A DNA stretch of 64,000 bases from Erigeron canadensis (Eukaryota; Streptophyta; Magnoliopsida; Asterales; Asteraceae). The DNA lies in NCBI RefSeq assembly GCF_010389155.1, contig NC_057768.1:25987966-26051965 (forward strand), in the 5' to 3' direction. Every line of letters starts with the position of its first letter. Positions within the stretch are counted from its first letter, which is position 1. A model generated the notes under the pieces. That model ran no database searches and was not told the DNA's origin. It saw only the letters and a program-made list of their open reading frames with translations. Shown piece after piece: positions 58,201 to 64,000 of the stretch. A program made the translations under genes and the position numbers.

Positions 58201-60923
58201 GAAATTTTGATACTTAACTACTTAGCTCAAAACAAACTAATTATCGAATTTAAAATAGGTAAGGCTACTGTAATCAATTTATCATTAGAAAGTTAAAGAA
58301 TAATGTCATTCTTAAGTTAAAATGTAGTTAGTTGACCTATTAAGACAAAATAAAAACAGAATAGTTAATAGTAACACGTTTCTTGAGAAGATGTAGGAAG
58401 CATTATCAGTTCTCTTACCAGTGAACAAGTTAAAGGATGTGGGAAGAGATCTACGTTGTGATGTGATTGCAAGGTCCGATTTTTTGGATAAATAAAGACC
58501 TGGATCCACAATAATGGGCTTTGCCCTTTGGTTCCTGCAAAATGAGCACATACATTCAAATATTTTTGCTTTATACGTCTCAGCAAATGGAGAAGTATAT
58601 CAGTATCTGCTTACAATTTCCATCCTGTAAGCTTTGTGTGCTCAATGAAGTTGAGAGTTCTCGACATATTAGAAAAAACATGAAGCAAATCTGCAACATC
58701 AAAAACACGAACAGAATATTATAAGGTTATGAAAATGCAACCACATAGTGACCTTACTGTACCAAGACACCATGGTATAGGTAGAAATTTTGAAACTTGC
58801 TTAGAGAAATGTGCCAGATCTGAGTTATGTTTTATGTCCAAAGCTTAAATCTTACAAAAGTTGGTTAAAAAACAACAGATCAAATGGATCGAACTACTCG
58901 AAGCCAATGCATAGTTTAATGACATACTTGCAACTTATTACTTTCTTTATACAATATAATTAAACTTTTATATTAAAAATATAGTTATAAATCAAACTAA
59001 TTATAAAATAAAATAACCGAAGTTAAACAAGACAATAACATATCAGGTCACCCGGCCCCAACCTGGCATAACCTCAATCGGATATCCTACCGTATCCCAT
59101 CCCTGAAAATTTTGATTTGCAAAGATTTAGAAGGGATGCCGTGGCAAACAACAGTTATCTTTCGTATGAATTTACGACAACATAATAAAGAGATTATAAA
59201 ATCCTACCAATATATGTAAAATTTCCCTAATACATAAAAAGACTATGTTTTAGTTTATGATTCTTGCTACTAAAACTGTTCATCGATATTCGAACCAGGG
59301 TAACCCCTTTTAACCCACAAAAACTGTTCATGGATAGCACTATCTTTCATATAGACATATTTCAAGTTACCAATCGAAATATCTCAAATCTATTTAATAC
59401 TTTGTCCCATAGAAAACAAGTACCATTACAAAACTTGATGAAAAAACTGTTTCAAACTATGCAAAGAGAATGGGGATGACAACAAAGAAAAGCAAATACT
59501 ATTCAAAATCGATTCTAACTAATTTTTTTGCAAAAGATTCACACAATCTACATAGCATGTGCTTTCATCAGCCATTTGTCGAATATCCATAGGTATCCAA
59601 CAATAATAGGTTATTGACATCTTACGAAGTCAATATATGCGGTAAACTTTCCTGTGGTTAAATAGATATATAGATCATTTTCAAACCTGAAATTTCGACG
59701 GAAAACAAATTGAAAGAAAATAAAATTGCAACTTTACGCATAATTAAAAAAAGAAAGGGAATACTAATTGTTCCACCTATTACTTGAACTCTTGTCTAAT
59801 AGCATATAGTAGAATGGTTCAAATCTCTATCTCATCTTTCTTCAAATAGAAATAGGGATACTCGTAAATGCTATAGGTCGCTGTTTCGATATGAGGTTTG
59901 ATAGTTCTTTTATAGCAAACCATAAAAAATTCACACCAGTTGTCTCAAGCAAGAAACCCAGGCCATAACCTCTTGGTTAGTAAATCACCTCAAGACCACC
60001 ACCTAAAAGGCCCTTTTGTCATAAATAGAAAACAATATTATACCCCTTTTGCCCTTAAATAACTAACATTGTAGCAAGTAGCAACTGCCATGAAACTCCA
60101 TTTAAACTACCGTTAAGTGAAAAGGTTACATAATTGCATCTACATTTCGAGATGCAAACTTGCACCACATAAAGCAAAATGAAACTATCACTTTGGTCTC
60201 AAGGGCAAAGTTGGTACAACCTACAGCTAAGGCTCTAGGCCCCCAATCTATCGAAGCTAGCAGCTAGTAATGCCTACTTATATATCGAGTACCGTCTTTA
60301 AACAATAAAAATAGGACTTAGAAACAATCAACAGAAAGCATGTTACCATCTTGTGTGACAAGAGGATAATCAGAAGCACTAAGATTTATAAACCAATCCC
60401 AATCCAAACTGTCCTTGAATAAAATCGCAATTGCTTGTAAGGTGGTCGCAATCATAGTAGGACCCTTATACGTGACCAAATTCGACTGAGCCATCACCCG
60501 AACATTCTCAACCGCAGAAAATGTGACATCATTCTTGACAGCCATGGTTAACTCCAACCGTTCTCGAGGTGGAGCTTCAAGATCCATATGCAAAATGTAG
60601 TGATTTCTTGGATGATAAACAGCTTGTAAAGTTCTCATCATTCTTTTGCTATCACCCTTAGTGCCCGAAATGAGGTAAGCGAATCTAGGGGCTGCTGCTT
60701 TTTCTTTTTTGGGAATATTCGCTATTATCTCACTATCAGAAAAAGATTTCGCATTTTTATCGAGACTCAAATAATCTTTTTGATTCATGTTGTTGTATGA
60801 TGATGAAATTAAAGTAATCCATACAGCCAAACTCACCAAAAACGGAATTATCCACTTTTTATCATTATATGTATGAGCCCTCCCTGAATATGTATGACCA
60901 TGTTTCTTACTCAAAATTGACAT
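55266..60923 (-). CDS. GT14 glycosyltransferase (core-2/I-branching type, GlcAT14-like)
   Basis: Four exons on the minus strand (60923-60347, 58690-58615, 58534-58419, 55777-55266) have GT-AG borders and consistent frames, giving 426 aa, normal for the plant family. A short cytosolic N-terminus is followed by one transmembrane segment (about 24-43, WIIPFLVSLAVWITLISSSY), so it is a type II Golgi protein. The Branch/GT14 domain starts at PRFAYLISGTKGD and includes INLSASDYPLVTQDDLLHVF, RAKPIIVDPGLY, FTGSAWVMVTRAF, SSPEGYFHTVICN and DHGSDPC. Plant members such as GlcAT14A-C add glucuronic acid to type II arabinogalactan; that substrate here is inference. Intron 3 (2.6 kb) contains a decayed copia element in the opposite orientation. 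Confidence 0.95.
56330..57902 (+). pseudogene. decayed Ty1/copia RT-RNase H inside a GT14 intron
   Basis: Short blocks match copia RT and RNase H in order: EYVASLAHVL, MNKELQALEQNDTW, SDGSIERYKARLV, the catalytic YVDDILIIG, LGLARYFLGI and, late, a DWASC and LMTKAL-like end. Many in-frame stops (for example 56463, 57056) and frame changes break it. A polypurine tract, TTGAGGGGG, ends it. It lies antisense to the host gene. The gag and integrase parts were not found. Confidence 0.85.
57903..58066 (+). mobile_element. probable 3' LTR piece of the decayed copia element
   Basis: AT-rich sequence starts TATATGGAATATATATATAT right after the polypurine tract, with T-rich and AATAA-containing parts. 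The right border is not defined because no 5' LTR was found. Confidence 0.45.
58735..60345. other. GT14 intron 1, no other gene seen
   Basis: AT-rich intron sequence. The ORF at 59264-59479 has no recognisable domain. Confidence 0.6.
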
Positions 60924-62029
60924 CTAGGGCTTCAAAGATTCTTAGTCCAAAACACACCAAACCTTTTGCGGTGATCTCTGCCGGAGTTTATTTCTTATCG
61001 TGCTGGTTTCGGTTTTCTTTTTGGAGCTTACTTCAGATCTCAGATTGAGTGGTTTGCCTGGGCTTACTAGAGGACTAGAACTTGTGGAGTGGTTTCGGAC
61101 CTTGGGAGACTAAGGGCTTGCTTGTTTTATATCCATGAAGTGCGGTGTAGATTAAGTGTTTGTCTGAATTTAGTGTGTCTGAAACGAGTAAGACGGTAAA
61201 TAAATAGTTGTTGTTTGTTTTGTGTGCTGAATTAACCGACTGAATAATTAAGATTATTATAACGCCCTTAATAGGAATTAGGGAATAGATAGTGGGGTAG
61301 TTATCAAGGAAAATTATGTAAAATATATTTTAGTTGGACTTTTTAATTAAGTGATGACTTATTAGATAAGTCTTAAACAAACATAATTTCCGACTTAAGC
61401 AATTAAGATTAAGTCATGACTCATGGATTAAGTAGTTATCAAACACCACCTAAGATTAGTCTAGCTAGGAGCTAAGTTAGTTTGTTTCATAGGTTGTGTA
61501 AAACCAATATTTCTTTTGGACCCATCGGGCAGTAGGTGTTTTTTTAGTTAATTTCTTATATGCAGGTAGGTATGAACTTTATACTGAAACACTTCAAAGT
61601 TTGTCTACGTTCAATATAGTTGTTATTATATGTGTTTCATTGAATCTGTGCTTTTTAGTTATCTAGGTGGCTGGTGGCTACTTTTCCTTATTTTTATTGT
61701 TGTTGGGTGTACTTAGCAGACACTTTTTCTAGAGGACTAGATATATAGGATACCTTTGTCGTTTTGTGAGCGTTTGGTGAGTTGACTAGGATTAGTTTAG
61801 CTATGCGGCCTACAAGACTTTGCTCCATAGGTCGTCTAGAAACAGTTAACCCCCTTAGTTTTAGTCAATCCTTATGTATATGTATGGTTGCCCTGGCGTT
61901 TTACGTTCCTCCTGTTTAAGTGTCTTGCATAGTACTTTGTTTATTATGTTCCTACATCTTGTGATGTTAAATATGTTCAATGGTTGCTAGAGTTTGTGTA
62001 CTGTGCTCAATTATTGTTAGGTCGTAAGT
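60924..62029. other. upstream region of the GT14 gene
   Basis: 60924-61140 probably contains the 5' UTR and promoter on the minus strand, but no convincing TATA box was identified. At 61360-61445 AAGTCATGACTCATGGATTA and related TTAAGCA repeats look like part of an old DNA transposon; a similar block lies at 27200-27260. Confidence 0.35.
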
Positions 62030-62236
62030 TTGCTACACTTCCCTACGCTCAAGGTAGCCGTACCCAGCGGACACAATTGACAGGTATATCGTCTTATCAT
62101 GTTCTCGACAGACAAGTATAAACTCTTCACCCTTTTACGACTTTTATATCTTGGTGGTCGGAGGTCCTTACGGAAGCAGTCTCTCTACCCATACCCCGCA
62201 CAGAGATTGGGTACAGTTGTTGTTGTTGTTGTTGTG
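62030..62236 (+). mobile_element. RTE-type LINE 3' end or RTE-mobilised SINE
   Basis: Shares CTCAAGGTAGCC, AGGTATATCGTCTTAT, GGAGGTC and AGCAGTCTCTCTACC with 32440-32735 and ends in (TTG)n. Confidence 0.65.
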
Positions 62237-62565
62237 TATGATGGTGTGAGGGTTGTTCATTTAAAATTTAGGGTTAACAAGTATGCAGCTGCACCAAAAT
62301 TTTGAGGGGTGGGGAGATTTATATTCACACACGTGAAAAACAGGGTGGAAGATTATGAGGGGAATATTTAGAAGCAGCATGCTTCTAGCTGCATTCTTGT
62401 TTTTCCCTTAAAATTTTCCCTATTTCTATTGTGAAAAAATTAATTAAATTCATGTATTAAATATGGTGCAGAGTAATAAATTGACTGAATGTAAAACTTG
62501 ACCGCTTATACTTCATAAAAAGAATGGAAAATGGTAATGGAAGACAACTCATTTTTTTGCTTTAC

Positions 62566-62818
62566 TCTCTAATAAAACAAATCCCTTCTATTAAATATAT
62601 ATGTCTTTGGAATACCTTACTTGCTTTTGGACTTTTTTGTTTTTTTCTCTACTCCCTTATAAAACAAATAACCCTCTATTAAATATTTCCGTCTTTAAAA
62701 TACCTTATTTGTCATTGGACTTTTTGTTTTTTTTTTCTTTACGTAACTACCCAAAATCCCTGATAAAGCAGACCGCATTCCCAACTACTGCCACCGCATT
62801 GCGCGGGTACCATGCTCG
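62566..62818 (+). mobile_element. small non-autonomous Helitron, same family as 18439-18712
   Basis: Starts TCTCTAATAAAACAAATCCC. A second copy of the 5' region (TCTACTCCCTTATAAAACAA) follows about 90 bp later. The 3' end has CACCGCATTGCGCGGGTACC then CTCG, a changed CTAG, before T. The 5' motif TATAAAACAAA matches the minus-strand element at 18439. Confidence 0.6.
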
Positions 62819-64000
62819 TTTATATTTATAGGTTTATTATATAATTTTTTATGTAGTATATTTTCATTAAATTTATAATGTTCCAGTTCATTAATCCGGT
62901 TTAACCGATCCAGCCGATTCGACCAATAACCACTAAAGAGACTGGTTCGCCTTCCGGTCCGGTCTTGAAAACATTGATTTAAAAGAAATCCAAGCTCCAA
63001 ATTAAAAAAAAAAACAAGATACAAACTATACGAAAACAAAACCATACCTCTTTATGCAGAAATGAGTCGACTAAATTGGTCAAATAAAAAGAATCTTTGA
63101 TATTTGGACAATATTGTTGTGAGAAAATAAAACAAAGTTTAATTTCCAAGTGGATTTTCGGTGAATTGAAGCAAAAATTGTTTTTGTTTGTCCAATAATA
63201 AATAGGAAAAAAAAAAGGAACAAGACAACGAGGAGTATAATAATTAGGGTATGAAAAGGAGTAAAGTTTGGGTTTTTATTAAACTTTTCTATTTTCTTTG
63301 AAGTGTATTCAATTGAATGTGAGTGGATAATTGCTTATACGGTAAAAAATAATTTATTTTTAAGAAAACTAAAAAAAACATGGTGTTTTTTTTGCAGCGG
63401 TAACAAATTACAACACATTATTCGCTTTTTGTTAGTTCTATTCATCATACAATCAAGTCCATATCGATCTATGGCATGAACTTTACAAAGCTCGATTGAA
63501 AAAAAGAACAAACAAATAAAATATATAAATCATAAACCTATTAAGCTAAAAAATAATCCAACTTCTAGAAATTACAAATCACCAACATTATATATCTATG
63601 TCACCCAATGAACTTGTGGTAACCAATGTAGTATAAGTATCAATTGTATATCCTTCACTAAAAACCAAGAAATGAAAAATAAGTTAGCTATAACAAAAGG
63701 AAGACATAATGACTACCATGATACAATAAGTCTTCTATATGACAATAAAAACCATAAGAGTGTAGAAACGTAGTCGTCTCAAGTTCTTCATTTTATGTAT
63801 ACTCATGTTTTGGCTCGAATACCTAGTTTGGTAATGAGTTTTACCGGAAGACAAATAATAATTATAATAATATTAAAAGTCAATCAAAAAGTCAACCACT
63901 TGATATCACTTTTTAATAGTTACTAGCATGATTTTTGTGTAATACGTGGGGTAACACTCCGGTACAAAAACTCTTAAAAGAACGGTGAGAACACATAAAA
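62819..64000. other. AT-rich intergenic, no gene seen
   Basis: No gene was recognised. A weak Helitron 3'-end-like sequence on the minus strand (TCATGCTAG|T with CACGTATTACAC upstream) lies at 63923-63955. Confidence 0.45.

Noticed and set aside
60924..61200. Possible bidirectional promoter
   Set aside because: No gene is found on the plus strand to the right and no TATA box was identified.

Overview
The window is nuclear DNA of a flowering plant. The genes have GT-AG introns and match plant families. The repeats are typical plant ones: a Sirevirus-type copia element, a chromovirus, a 5S-derived TRIM, Helitrons, MULE, hAT and foldback MITEs, and tRNA-derived SINEs. The intergenic DNA is very AT-rich. 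A eudicot is likely and the repeat style recalls Asteraceae, but the sequence does not settle the species.

Layout. 1-8006 is the 3' part of a large Ty1/copia (Sirevirus-like) element: broken RT/RNase H, a 106-bp tandem repeat, a 4-kb extra ORF region with several breaks, a polypurine tract and a 3' LTR. 8007-27950 has no recognisable host gene. It holds two long-TIR MULE-like elements with 9-bp target duplications (one carrying a SINE), a complete Cassandra-type TRIM with 5S rRNA-like sequence, five foldback elements side by side at (TA)n tracts, Helitron pieces, a candidate solo LTR, a non-autonomous hAT element and a second SINE.

28263-31991 (+) is a complete five-exon gene for a 198-aa tail-anchored TRAF-type zinc finger protein. 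33623-38891 is a young but disabled chromovirus whose coding region runs into its own 3' LTR. 39805-40798 is a Helitron with a helicase remnant. 41339-44574 (+) is a complete gene for the TFIIA gamma subunit (106 aa).

45148-52455 (+) is a decayed alpha-glucan water dikinase (GWD2-like) gene. It keeps the N-terminal starch-binding part and the C-terminal nucleotide-binding part but lacks the middle with the catalytic histidine. 53856-54113 (-) is a fragment of a PHD-finger protein gene. 55266-60923 (-) is a complete four-exon GT14 glycosyltransferase gene (426 aa) with a decayed copia element in its third intron. The last 3 kb holds repeats only.

The three intact genes do unrelated jobs: zinc-finger signalling at a membrane, basal transcription, and Golgi glycosylation. 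Nothing suggests that they work as a cluster. The most unusual content is in the mobile elements and in the truncated dikinase.
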